Assembly (NCBI GenBank): GCA_022577435.1
Contig: JAKOON010000087.1
Location: 186,001-250,000, forward strand
Reading direction: 5' to 3'
From: Embiotoca jacksoni
Lineage: Eukaryota; Chordata; Actinopteri; Embiotocidae
Length of the DNA: 64,000 nt
Position numbers and translations under genes: made by a program. A model generated the notes under the pieces. The model saw only the letters and a program-made list of their open reading frames with translations. It was not told where the DNA came from and did no database searches. Shown here piece after piece: positions 1-9,629 of this stretch (position 1 is its first letter; the number at the start of each line of letters is the position of its first letter).

Positions 1-1530
1 CAATTCAGGATATTAAGTTGGATGACATTAACTTCGACGCTGAAAATGATCTGATGAACCTCGTAAATTGTAAAGGGTGTAATATTTCACGCACTGGAAC
101 GTGTGATTACAGGGACAGCTTTTATTGCTTTATACATATCTAGTCTCTGTGGTGAGATTTGCAACACTGATAATAATGACATTAAAAAAAGTCAATTTGA
201 GCCATGCAAAGTCAGAATTGGATAATTTTTTTGGCCAAGTCATTGAATCTCTTGGAGTTTTGTTTATATTTTCGCTGCCATTTATCCAAATCCAATATTT
301 TCCATGAAGTATTTTTGTGTATAGTGTTATTGAACTTGTTTCCTGAGTGGATTTAGCTCCTTCCCGCTTGTCAACAATCCTTTTCGTCAAGTTCTGCTTT
401 ATCCTGTAGCTGCTAATGAAAGCAGAAGTGCAGGAAAATAAAGATTTCAAGAGATTTTCCGACAAAAAAAAAAAATGACTTCATTGATTGGATGAGTAGA
501 CGACAAAAACAAAAAAGCTAAAAGTGAAGTTTGAAAAATTACTATTGATTTATTAAAGTCTGGCATAAATCATGCTGCCTCCATAAGTGCTGTGCTGCAG
601 CCCAGAGGAGGCGAATCTTCTGGACATCCAGTCATTTTATTCCATTTAAGATGACATATTTTGCTCAGTTTGTTGTTGAAGCAGTTAAAAAAATATATAT
701 AAGTTTTGTCCTGAAAACACCTGTTAACTTTTAAATCCGCATCAGCACAAAGGTGGACTGTTTTTGTGGTCGTTACAGGTCGTGAAAATTCAACTTTTTA
801 GTTAGTGGATGTCAGAGAATTTGACATTTGACCCAGAATAATTGTAAATTTAGGAGGTTATTATCATAAATATTTGTTCTTGTTGTGTTTATGTGAAGAA
901 AACAAAGACAGAACATAGTATTATCAAGTATAGTAAATATCTATCTGGTAAAATAAAGCTCGCAAACTGCTGGGAATAAAATAATGTGGCTGGATTTTGC
1001 CTCATCAGCAAAATCCAGCCAAATTCAACTGAAGGTTGGACTTCGAGTGGGAACCCTGTCATAAATTCAGAGGTGATTTCATGTATTTTTCTGAGGTTTT
1101 TTTTGTTTGTTTTTTTAATGTCCGTGGACTCTTTGGGCTGCAGGTACACTGAGGAGGCAAACACAACAGAGAAAGAAACATGAGAATAAAGACGAGAAGA
1201 CAAAGAAAAGAAAAGTGTTACTTAACGGAGAAAATTTGCATCTCCCAGTTGATCTTTAGCACCAAAGTCTTTTAAGGTGATCGGCCTCTTTCAACATCCG
1301 ACAAGAAGATTGGCATCTCAAAAAAATTCTTTGTCGCCTCACTGCTTAACTACAAATTGAATCTCTCTTTGTTATTAGTGAAGACAGCTGCGCTTTATCA
1401 GTGTAAAAAGACAAAACACCAAAGGTTTCTGGCTTAATTGATTTCCGCTGTAAGAGAAACAAGCTTATGTGTACTGAGAGAAATCATCCGTTGCCCTTTA
1501 GATTTTATTCTCGTCTTTCTTTCTTTTCCA
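1..1530. other. No gene seen; AT-rich unique sequence
   Basis: Apart from the hairpin at 987-1021, I see only short chance ORFs, with no splice-flanked coding bias and no recognised repeat. Confidence 0.6.
987..1021. repeat. Perfect 14-bp inverted repeat (hairpin, 7-nt loop)
   Basis: The arm tggctggattttgc (987-1000) is exactly complementary to gcaaaatccagcca (1008-1021), with the loop ctcatca. No U run follows and no known RNA is recognised. Confidence 0.8.
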
Positions 1531-1534
1531 TCAG

Positions 1535-1842
1535 TCAGTAAATTAAAGTTGCACATCACTGCCAGCCGTAGAAACATTTGCATTTTAAAACCCCGTTTCG
1601 ACTCTTCATGCGTCTTTGGTGATCAGATACAGAAGCTGTCTGACATAAAAGTGCAACTAAAACGCATCGAGATGTACTGCAATCCCGACTTCCTCAAACT
1701 GCAGATCCAGCGGTGGAAGAAGTTCTCAGATCTGCTCATAAATCAAAGTACCACAGTGGAGAAATATTCAGTTATGAGTGACGTCGGGATCATTCAATTA
1801 ATCATTTTTTTTAACTCCATTAAATGTAGTGAGGTGAAGTAA
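1535..1842 (+). CDS. Possible coding exon or retrocopy fragment, unidentified
   Basis: An open frame follows a convincing acceptor-like sequence (a long pyrimidine run ending ttttccatcag at about 1534). The part from about 1624 to 1790 looks most protein-like. It reads DQIQKLSDIKVQLKRIEMYC, then a Trp/Lys-rich segment with QRWKKFSDLL, and then EKYSVMSD, a mostly helical, charged composition. About 60 percent of third positions there are G or C, above the local background. There is no good donor site before the stop at 1840-1842. An A-rich run begins about 10 bases after the stop, so a terminal exon or an old processed copy is as possible as an internal exon. I recognise no family. It may also be a chance ORF. 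Confidence 0.2.
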
Positions 1843-2339
1843 ATCAAATTAAAAAAAAAAAAAAAGGAGCCACAACCTCTGCAAAAAAATCAGTCGCTTC
1901 ACCATCAGAATTTGACCTATTTGGTTCGATAACATTTGGAAAACCTAGAAGAGCAGCATGATTGAACATTATCCTGATTAAAGTTGGCATCATATGTAAA
2001 CTCAATCCAGACAGATTTATCTGCTGGTTGCAGCTTTAATCAGCATCGTGTGAACTTGTTTGGGAGACATTGAGACGTAGCAAACATTCATTGATACGTA
2101 TGTCAAAGTCCCACGCTCTAGCTTTAATCAAACTCGGTGGACAGATCTGTCGAATCGGCATGATTTCAGTGTTGATCTTCTTCGCACAAATTGAGTATTT
2201 TAGCGCAGAAAGAAGGCGCCAGTCCCTCAAGATGAAGCCCCTGCGGTGAGTTGAACTGAACTCCTCCGCAGTGGATCGACTGTCCTCTCCTCCTCCTCCT
2301 CCTCTCTGTCCAGTAAGCATCGGTCAATAAAGACCCAAT

Positions 2340-2606
2340 TCTGGCTGAACAAACACCGTCGCCGGTGCGGGAGGGCATCGCATCAATCTGCTCTTTCTGC
2401 GGCGCACGAGCCCCGCAGATCGCCTGCGGCATCGCTGCGCGTTTCCTGTCGGGCACGACACTCCGCTCTCGTGCGCCTTCAAAAAAACATAAGCGGGGAA
2501 GGACGCGTGCCTCCGATTAAAGCGAGGCCCCCTCCGAGCGGTGACCCGGGCCTGACCGTGGCGGCGCTCCAAGATCCGCTGGATGAGGATGCTCCGGCGA
2601 GGCGGC

Positions 2607-2610
<4 letters not shown>
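2340..2610. other. CpG-rich patch upstream of the CT tract
   Basis: CG dinucleotides are dense here (words such as ccgtcgccggtgcgg and gcggcgctcc) compared with the AT-rich flanks. Frames are open by composition on both strands but no splice sites or recognisable protein support a gene. It could be a small CpG island. Confidence 0.45.
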
Positions 2611-2684
<74 letters not shown>

Positions 2685-2700
2685 CCTCTCTCTCTCTCTC
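2606..2700 (+). repeat. (CT)n microsatellite, about 95 bp
   Basis: Nearly pure CT dinucleotides, with three C-rich interruptions (ccc, ccc and ccccc). This is a homopyrimidine mirror repeat on the plus strand. Confidence 0.97.
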
Positions 2701-2809
2701 ATCGGGGGGGATAGAGGAGGGTTTCTGTCGAAGGCTTGGCTTCTTTTGTCTGTAAACATTTTCCTCGTCAAGCGCCGGCCTCTAATTCACCTGGCAGCTC
2801 ACTCGGCGT

Positions 2810-2817
2810 TATATAAG
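2810..2817 (+). promoter_or_regulatory. TATA-box-like sequence (tatataag)
   Basis: A textbook TATA word lies in a moderately GC-rich context 110 bp after the CT tract and 200 bp after the CpG-rich patch. No initiator or first exon could be confirmed downstream, so a plus-strand promoter here is only a possibility. Confidence 0.22.
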
Positions 2818-3894
2818 ACATCCCAGTGTTTTTACTGTAAGAGCGAAAGCTGTAACCGGGAGCTCAGCGGCAGAAAGAGCAGCTCTGACTTCCAGGACAG
2901 CAACGTCCAGGAAGATCCTCCAACCAATAATTCACTGCACAAATAAATATCTGCAACGGTTGCACACGAAGGTCGACGACGTTCGACTTTGCTTGCAAGG
3001 AGAAAAAAAAAACAAGAAATATTTCTTTTAATTAGCAAACGAATTAATACATGATTCCAGATTGTCCTTGTCCTGTAATGTAATAACACGCATCACTACC
3101 TGCCAAATAATTCCTGCAGACTAATTTAGATTTGGCATTGGGGGACCTGTACTCAATTTTAAGATGAAAAAGTTTAGAAATTCCCCAGTGCAGTTTCAAA
3201 ACTTTATTCGAGCTGCCGTGTTTTTCGTTTACGGCCCTGCGTGGCTGTCTGACCCGTAACTTAAGATGTTGTTTCTGGAAGTGTGCTACGTTACGGGGTC
3301 CGGATCCGTCACTCAGCGTTAGCTCGTAGACATAAACGGGAGGCGAAAAGGAAAACAATCGGAGCTGATTTAGAGGAGAAACAAGTGAAGTCATAGTTGG
3401 AGGGAACCCAGAAACAGATGGATCTCTTATGATGTAATAACCACTGCAAGCATAACATTATTCATTTCCACGCTTTATAGACCCAAGAGTAAGTGATAAT
3501 ACATGATGAGATGTTGTGAAAACTAACGGGCAAGGTGACGGTAAAGAAAGCTGTAGTGTGAAACGGCGCGTCTGTGGTTGCCTGTAGTTTGATGTATGGA
3601 CCTTGTGCACCGAGCCGTACACGGTCCTGCCAGCCAGCCAAAAATGACTATTTCCAGTAGATTTGTCAAACTTGAGGTATCGCGTTCATCGCTTCCTTTT
3701 GTAAGTAACTCTTGCAGCTCGGAGGGGAAACGGCTGGAACCCGGCGGCAGATCGTGTTTTTGTTGAGCTCCGGTGGTTTTAATGTCTCACTTTGCTGCGG
3801 CGAAGCGTGTCAAGACACTGTAACATCAGCGCAGCAGCTACAGCTGCTCAAAGCTGTCCGGTCAGAGGTTAAACCACAGACTGGATATAACAGT

Positions 3895-4235
3895 GGATGA
3901 AGTCTCCGGGTCTGGAAAGTGAAGCCAATGTGCCGTGAAGTGCAATACCACTGAGGGCCACTAGGGGCTGGCTCCAAAAAAAAAAAAAAAAAAAACCTCT
4001 GACTCTCATTTAAGAAAACAACAACTTCTCATGAAATACAAATTTTTGTCCAATAATTCTTCTGGTGTCATTCGCTAAAATCACACGTTCTTATAGTTTC
4101 CTGGCGGTCCGTCTGAAAACATTCAAATCGTTAATTAAGATATTAGGCCTCAAAAAGCAGTAGGTTTGGGGGCGTGGCAGTTTGATTGACATGCCTGAGG
4201 TGCAATCATGTTTCCAGCACAGGTGGACGGGGCTT
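3895..4235 (+). mobile_element. Dispersed teleost repeat, family A copy 1
   Basis: The copy starts with the word ccgggtctggaaagtgaagc, then gtgcaataccactgagggcc. It continues through a 20-bp A run, ctggcggtccgtctgaaaac and gggggcgtggcagtttgatt. The same ordered words recur at 6555-6860, 22950-23110 and 62990-63475, showing a dispersed family. It encodes nothing. I believe it is a short non-autonomous element, but no ends or target duplications were defined. Confidence 0.68.
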
Positions 4236-5379
4236 AGTGTCATGGACGTCATTGTGTTTTGAAGCTACTGACCTGTGTTTGACCTCACTGTTGTCGGTAT
4301 TCTACATTTGTACAGCGGCTCTTGTAAAGCCGCAGTGCATTTTGCTATCTGAACAGCCGACCCGTTTGCTTTCCTGTCACCGTTTTGATCTGCTTCTTAT
4401 CAGTTGGGATGGGAAGGCACTCAGGTAGGAGATAACAAAGACTTTCTAAGGAAGACATCCCGCCTGTGATCAGACACTTTTTGGGTTGTTTTTTTTTGGG
4501 CATGCCGAGCACACTGCGATGGGGGCAAAGAAAGGAGGAGCGAACGGGCCCCTACAGCTGCTGCTCGCTTCACTAAGGCCAATTTTATTAAAGGATATTA
4601 AAGGGTACAAGAGTACAGATGTAGATCAAACTCCCTGCTGGTCATCAGGAAACTCCTTTTTCTTATTTGGAGCTGACTCGGTTCATCCTTCTTCGGATCT
4701 GCTTTTCATTTTAGCTGGATTTGTAGGAATTGACTGAAGGTGGTTTTGATGAATTGTGTTGCAGCTGGTATGAAAACACTTGGAAAAAAAATATATCCCA
4801 CAGTTTCAGTTGTTTATTGTGGATATATATTGCATGAATTTGGATTAAAATCATTCGCTGATGGGGTGATAATTAAAGAAAAGGTTGGACAAATCCAACG
4901 TTACCTTTTGCGAGCAGAGAAAAAAGCTGCAGACTGGTCTGGAAGGGTTATTCGGTTTATTCATTGGTTTTAGGGGTGTTTTGGTTTGTGAAGCCCACAG
5001 TGAGACCTTCCTCACTCTGCCGAAAAGAGCTGCCAGTACAGAAATCCATTTAAATTGGTTCCAATACTTCAATAAATGCTGTTTCAGGCGATTTTCCATC
5101 CATGACTACAGTTCAGGCGGGAAACACTTTTTTTTTTTTCGCCTCGCCAGCTGTTTCAGCTGTCAGTCAGCTGGTCCGTCTGAAGGAATTTTCCAACAGA
5201 AATTGATGTACCTTAAATTTAGCACGGACAACGATACTCCCAAGAATCCTGTCGGTCCACTGACCGTTCATCCAGCACCACCTACAGCTCAAAAGCGAAC
5301 CCTTGTTGGCTCTTATAGTAACTTTTAAAACGACCAGATTCTCCTCAGCCTCAGTTTTAGATTAACACAACATGCTGTC

Positions 5380-5570
5380 AATGTTAGCATAAAAACACAT
5401 GCATACTAAACCTTGTTACACCTAAAAGTTAAACATCATGTTCAAGTCTGAGCGATAAATGACTTATGAGATGTAGCCTACATGCTAATATGAGCACATA
5501 TGCTAATGAATTTTATAATACCAGTTGGTATTGTCATTATGTTCAGCTCAAAGCACGCTATTTACTGAAA
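5380..5570 (+). mobile_element. Dispersed teleost repeat, family C, weak copy
   Basis: Words such as gtcaatgttagcataaaaac, acatgctaatatgagcac, ggtattgtcattatgttcag and ctcaaagcacgc resemble the back half of the copies at 48030 and 53880 but are highly decayed. Confidence 0.4.
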
Positions 5571-5976
5571 TATAGCTCAACTTATTGTTCCTGGGAGTCT
5601 GTTGGTGGAAGTGATACAAAACTATTACAGACCACTCAAAACTATTACCCACACAATGAATTTAATAAGAAACCCATACGGGTAGGAAACCAACCGACGT
5701 GGTAACACGTTTGGTTTCATTTTGCTACTGTAGCTCATCTGGGATTTAATTGAAAACCATTAAAAACTCTCCTCTTCTATCTCTATTTCCTATTGCCCAC
5801 AAGGGAATCCGACAATTTTGTCTCTAAAATGTGGAAGATTCAGGTCGCGTCGTGAGTAAATAAGCGGTAAAAGGGAACAGCACCCAATCGGAGTTTGACA
5901 CCCTCAGAAATACTTTCTCTGTAAAAAAAAATATAAAAACACCTGTTTGAACAGCTCCAGGCACTTTTGATGAGTC

Positions 5977-6011
5977 CATTATTGCACTGGAAGGTATCTA
6001 GTGCAATAATG
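5977..6011. repeat. Perfect 12-bp inverted repeat (hairpin, 11-nt loop)
   Basis: The arm cattattgcact (5977-5988) is complementary to agtgcaataatg (6000-6011), with 11 nt between. Outer bases tgatg and catca also pair with small gaps. Confidence 0.75.
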
Positions 6012-6202
6012 ATTGCATCACCGGCGCTTAACGACACACTCCGCAAAGTCTTTCTCACTTATATCCACTGTGTTAAATTCCTGCTGAGGATTTTCTTTTA
6101 CCGTAATGTGGAGGTGGGGTTCAGAAATCACTGGAGCGGTGATGAAAAGTGTAGAGAGGATCCGACTTGTCATTCTTCAACTCACACCATTCAGGATGAG
6201 TC

Positions 6203-6228
6203 TTTTTTTTTTTTTTTTTTTTTTTTTT
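6203..6228 (+). repeat. Poly-T run (26)
   Basis: Uninterrupted T run followed by gcagggggg. It mimics a splice acceptor, but no coding frame follows. Confidence 0.95.
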
Positions 6229-6554
6229 GCAGGGGGGAGGTTCGGCTGGATTGATTCCAAAGAGCAGGAAGATTTTTCTCACTTTGCTCCCGTCGTCCTC
6301 TGACGGAGGAGAAAGACTTTTCAATTATTGGGCCAATTTAATCGAGTACATGCTAATCTGGATGGATTCTGACTTTAACCTTAATTAATCTGGCCGGTCG
6401 TATGGCTGTTCATCTGAAAGACATCTTGAAGGTCTCTTTTCATTTAGATGTAAGTTGCCTGATGTCAGTGTGTCAGATTTTGTTGTAACTGAGGGAAGTT
6501 ACTACATACTGTACTGAGGTGTTTTCAACGTACTTGACTTGTTATTAGCCTGGT

Positions 6555-6860
6555 ATCTACGGGTCTCTATATAAAAGTGGACGTAGCTTCCGGGTCTGAA
6601 TAATGACGCCAATTCAGAAGCTGCAATACCACCAAAGGCCTCTAGGGGTTTCCCCCAAAACAGCCTCCAGCTCCATAGAATCCCATATAACTTGTCTCAT
6701 GAAATATGAAGTCAAGACATTTTTCCAAATACGGTAACTGCCGGCTTCAAACCGCTCCGAACTAGCAAAGATGGCGACGGCCGATATCCAAACTCAAGGC
6801 TTCATAGCGGCCGTTCACGAACCAATGGGTCACCGATGGTTGCCACTTGGTCTGGCCACA
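6555..6860 (+). mobile_element. Dispersed teleost repeat, family A copy 2 (middle deleted)
   Basis: It contains ggacgtagcttccgggtctg, gcaataccaccaaaggcctc and ctccatagaatcccat. After a jump it continues with aaaccgctccgaactagcaa, agatggcgacggccgata and aaggcttcatagcggccgtt. Compared with the copy at 62990-63475 the central part (the gggcgtg region) is missing, so this is an internally deleted copy. Confidence 0.68.
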
Positions 6861-8228
6861 CTCCTTTGAAGATTCCAGTCGTTGCCTCCTAATGGCAGTC
6901 GACCTTGTGTTAACTTTTAAACGATTTCACGTCAGCAGAGATATTTTGAAGTATAAAACTTTGACGATGAGTTTCTCTGGAAAGACAATCTGGAAGAGAA
7001 TGTATTTTAAAGTCAGTCTTAAGAGTTTTGTTGAAAACTCGAAACATGTCATTGTTGCTTTAAAGAAATCAGAAGGTGCAAAAATAAGTTTTAAGAAACC
7101 TCCATTCAAGCCGAGTGAGAACAAATTCAAACGACAAACCGTCATCGTTCACGTTAACAAAGCGACTTCATGGTCACTGTTTGACCCAGTTATGTCACAT
7201 GGTGACGCACGCAGACGGCATTTTCCTGTGAAATGACGGACGATCATTTTAAGGTTTGCTCAGTGGTGGCTCACCTCCAAATAAAGTTTTGCATTGTTTA
7301 CAACAGGTCCGATTCTCTAAGTGCTCGTGTTTCTTGGCTGAACAGACTTCCCAGATTTCAGCAAATACTTTAGTGAGCACAATGTTAACATGAACAAATG
7401 GAAATGATGAGCAAAGTACATAAATAAGTCAAAATAAACTTGGAATGATCCCTTAAAGGAGCAGTCTGTAGGACCTGGTGGTGAGGCTGTAGATTAACAG
7501 ACAAATTAAAGTTTGAACCAGCTGCGTTACAAATAGTTCTCTCCGTTTTGAATCGATCCAGGTGCTACCTTATTTTTTGTTAATTTTTTTTGTTATTAGA
7601 AGTAAATTATATCAGGAAGTGAAGCACAACGACAGGAGGCTAACACGCTCATTAAAAATGAAGGGAGAAAATTACCACTTGAATCAACAAAGCAGATTCC
7701 AGGTGGTGTTCCTGAATGAGGCGCCTCACGGTTTGTTTAATACAATTGATCAACACGAAGACGCCGTGAAGAAAACATCCTTGTGAGAGTTACAACAATG
7801 GGTCGTTTCTGATTTGAGGAGCGCAGACAAACATGTACGACAAATCTCCAGGGTCTGTTATTCATTAGGGCTCAGACTGCCTTAAAGCGGCGTGCCAACA
7901 AATTGGATTAGTGCAGCATTTACAGAATTAAAACACATTCTGTGGAAAATTGATCTGGATGAAATGAGATACTTGAAAAGAGCCCAAACTGCTCACCGAA
8001 CCTTGTCGCTTTCATCTCCGGCGCAGAGATTCACTCCCAGATAATTCACTCCCCGGAGGGACAGATCCGTATCTGAAAAATAATATCTCACCCCGACTGT
8101 TTGATATGTCTAATGTGCACAGATTTGCAAGACACACCTCGGCTTTACCCTTATGGATAGGTTTACATAAAAAAAACCTTTGTCAGTGGGGAGAAATGCT
8201 GTAGAGAGGAGCGTGAACACAGCTGGAG
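6861..8228. other. No gene seen; possible conserved stretch near 7850-8050
   Basis: A 129-codon frame at 6847-7236 begins inside repeat family A and is rich in Lys/Phe from AT bias. The 7850-8050 stretch is low in repeats and has the mixed composition often seen in conserved non-coding DNA, which cannot be tested here. Confidence 0.45.
7450..7560 (+). mobile_element. Dispersed repeat module (aaaggagcagtctgtagga)
   Basis: It begins ttaaaggagcagtctgtagg, then acctggtggtgaggctgtag attaac. A fish repeat that starts with 'aaaggagcagtgtgtaggattt' and continues with 'agtggtgaggttgcag' has this word order. Only the start is recognisable. Confidence 0.5.
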
Positions 8229-8324
8229 GTTCTTCTTCTTCTTCTTCTTCCTCTTCCTTCTCTTCTTCTTCTTCTTCTTCTTCTTCTTCTTCTTCTTCTT
8301 CTTCTTCTTCTTCTTCTTCTTCTC
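8229..8324 (+). repeat. (TTC)n microsatellite, about 95 bp
   Basis: TTC triplets with a short interruption (cctcttccttctc) near 8250-8262. The GAA strand yields a long Glu/Lys/Arg ORF in all frames, which is an artefact. Confidence 0.97.
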
Positions 8325-8457
8325 CTGCAGACTGATTAATGGCCGCCTCTGAAAATATACACCCCGTTTTTTGTTTTTTACACCAAAATACAATGACCCG
8401 GGTTATTTGAGGCATTTGTTCTATTCCGGCCAGCTGTGGTTTTATTTCTAGCTGCTT

Positions 8458-8460
<3 letters not shown>

Positions 8461-8528
<68 letters not shown>

Positions 8529-8539
8529 TGTCTGTCTGT

Positions 8540-8581
<42 letters not shown>
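8461..8581 (+). repeat. (TG)n microsatellite, about 120 bp
   Basis: TG repeat interrupted once by tctgtctgtctgtgtgtctg near 8527-8548. Confidence 0.98.
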
Positions 8582-8583
<2 letters not shown>

Positions 8584-8589
8584 ACAGAG

Positions 8590-9500
8590 AGAGAGTGGGT
8601 GTTATGTAAAGCCTCCACCCATTCGGGGTATGTCGGGGCAGTTCGGTAATAGCAGTGGATTTTAGGAGAGGAGTGTGCGATGCAGGATGAAGATCCTTCT
8701 GGAGCAAAGATGTTAAAACCCTTCAAAGTGAAATATTTATACTCCAGCCCAACAAATGGTGTCGCACCATTTGTTTTCATTTCCTGCTTGGAGTTTGGAG
8801 CCAAGTGGCAATATGTGTACAGCATCATTTAAAGGAGCTCTCAATAGAGGATTTGCACTGCATGCTTGTACAATATTGATGAGTGCGGCCTGTACTTTAA
8901 CTTCAGGGACATCTGAAACATGTCGGAGCCATGCTGTACAGCAGGTGGCGGTGAAATACTATAACACCTCCTACAAATTAACAGGAAAAAAATGGTTGTG
9001 TTTTGGCACATTTGAGAAAAAATATACAATATTTTTTCAGTGTGCAGAGATTGAGAGAGTCTGTGGCTCATTAAAGGATGTACCTGTCTGCAGGTTCCTC
9101 CGGCAGTTCGGTGGGAATTTACTGTGTGCTCTTGTGAATAATGAGGGGAGGCGCTGCCAGTAAATTCATCTCGCCAGCAGCCAACAGCAATTTTAATGGA
9201 GCTTTTTGTTTCCCACCAAGATTTCTCTGACCTCAATAAAAAAAACAACTCAAGAAGTAAGTCGGGCCTCGGTTTTGAAGTCGCAATACATTGGCAAAGT
9301 AAAGAAAAACAAGGAAGGAGTTTCTTTTCTATTGTTTTTTTTGGAGGGGCATCTGCTGCAGTAAATGATTGTTAGAAGTGCTACAACAAAGAATTTACAT
9401 GATTTGCTTCCTCCCGTAAAATCCATGTTGGGCTGCAGCTAAGGATTGTTGTCGTGTCTTCACGTTATCGTTTTCACATCAATTTCAATAAAATGTTATC
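8590..9500. other. No gene seen; overlapping chance ORFs
   Basis: Two 135-codon frames overlap on opposite strands (8756-9163 and 8841-9248). Neither has GC3 bias or splice sites. Confidence 0.5.
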
Positions 9501-9504
9501 AATA

Positions 9505-9625
9505 GAACCTCAGCAGCATTATCGAGAGAAACCCGACAATTCAACAATTCCCACTTGAGAGATAGCTGGAATGAAAAACTCCCTTTTAACAGAAGATAGT
9601 GAAAGAATTTTCCTGAAGCTTCTCA
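9505..9625 (+). mobile_element. Dispersed teleost repeat, family B copy 1
   Basis: It contains cattatcgagagaaacccga, caacaattcccacttgagag and gaaaaactcccttttaacag. The same words recur at 29175-29375. The match ends near a run of aaa/ttt-rich sequence. No coding capacity. Confidence 0.58.
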
Positions 9626-9629
9626 CAGG

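Larger units (their letters stand above)
1860..3894. other. No gene seen apart from the CpG patch, CT tract and TATA-like word
   Basis: 1860-2330 and 2830-3890 look like unique sequence. The ORFs here follow base composition (CT/GA) or are short. Confidence 0.5.
4236..6554. other. No gene seen
   Basis: Contains a weak family C repeat (5380-5570), the hairpin at 5977-6011 and the poly-T run. The 147-codon frame at 4885-5328 has no coding bias or splice support. Confidence 0.55.

Noticed and set aside
6203..6260. Poly-T plus gcag as a splice acceptor
   Set aside because: The downstream frame is low-complexity and has no donor or coding bias.
6847..7236. 129-codon plus-strand ORF
   Set aside because: It starts within repeat family A and continues as a Lys/Phe/Ser-rich chance frame without splice support.
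8110..8415. Glu- or Lys-rich ORFs on the minus strand
   Set aside because: They are direct translations of the GAA/TTC microsatellite.
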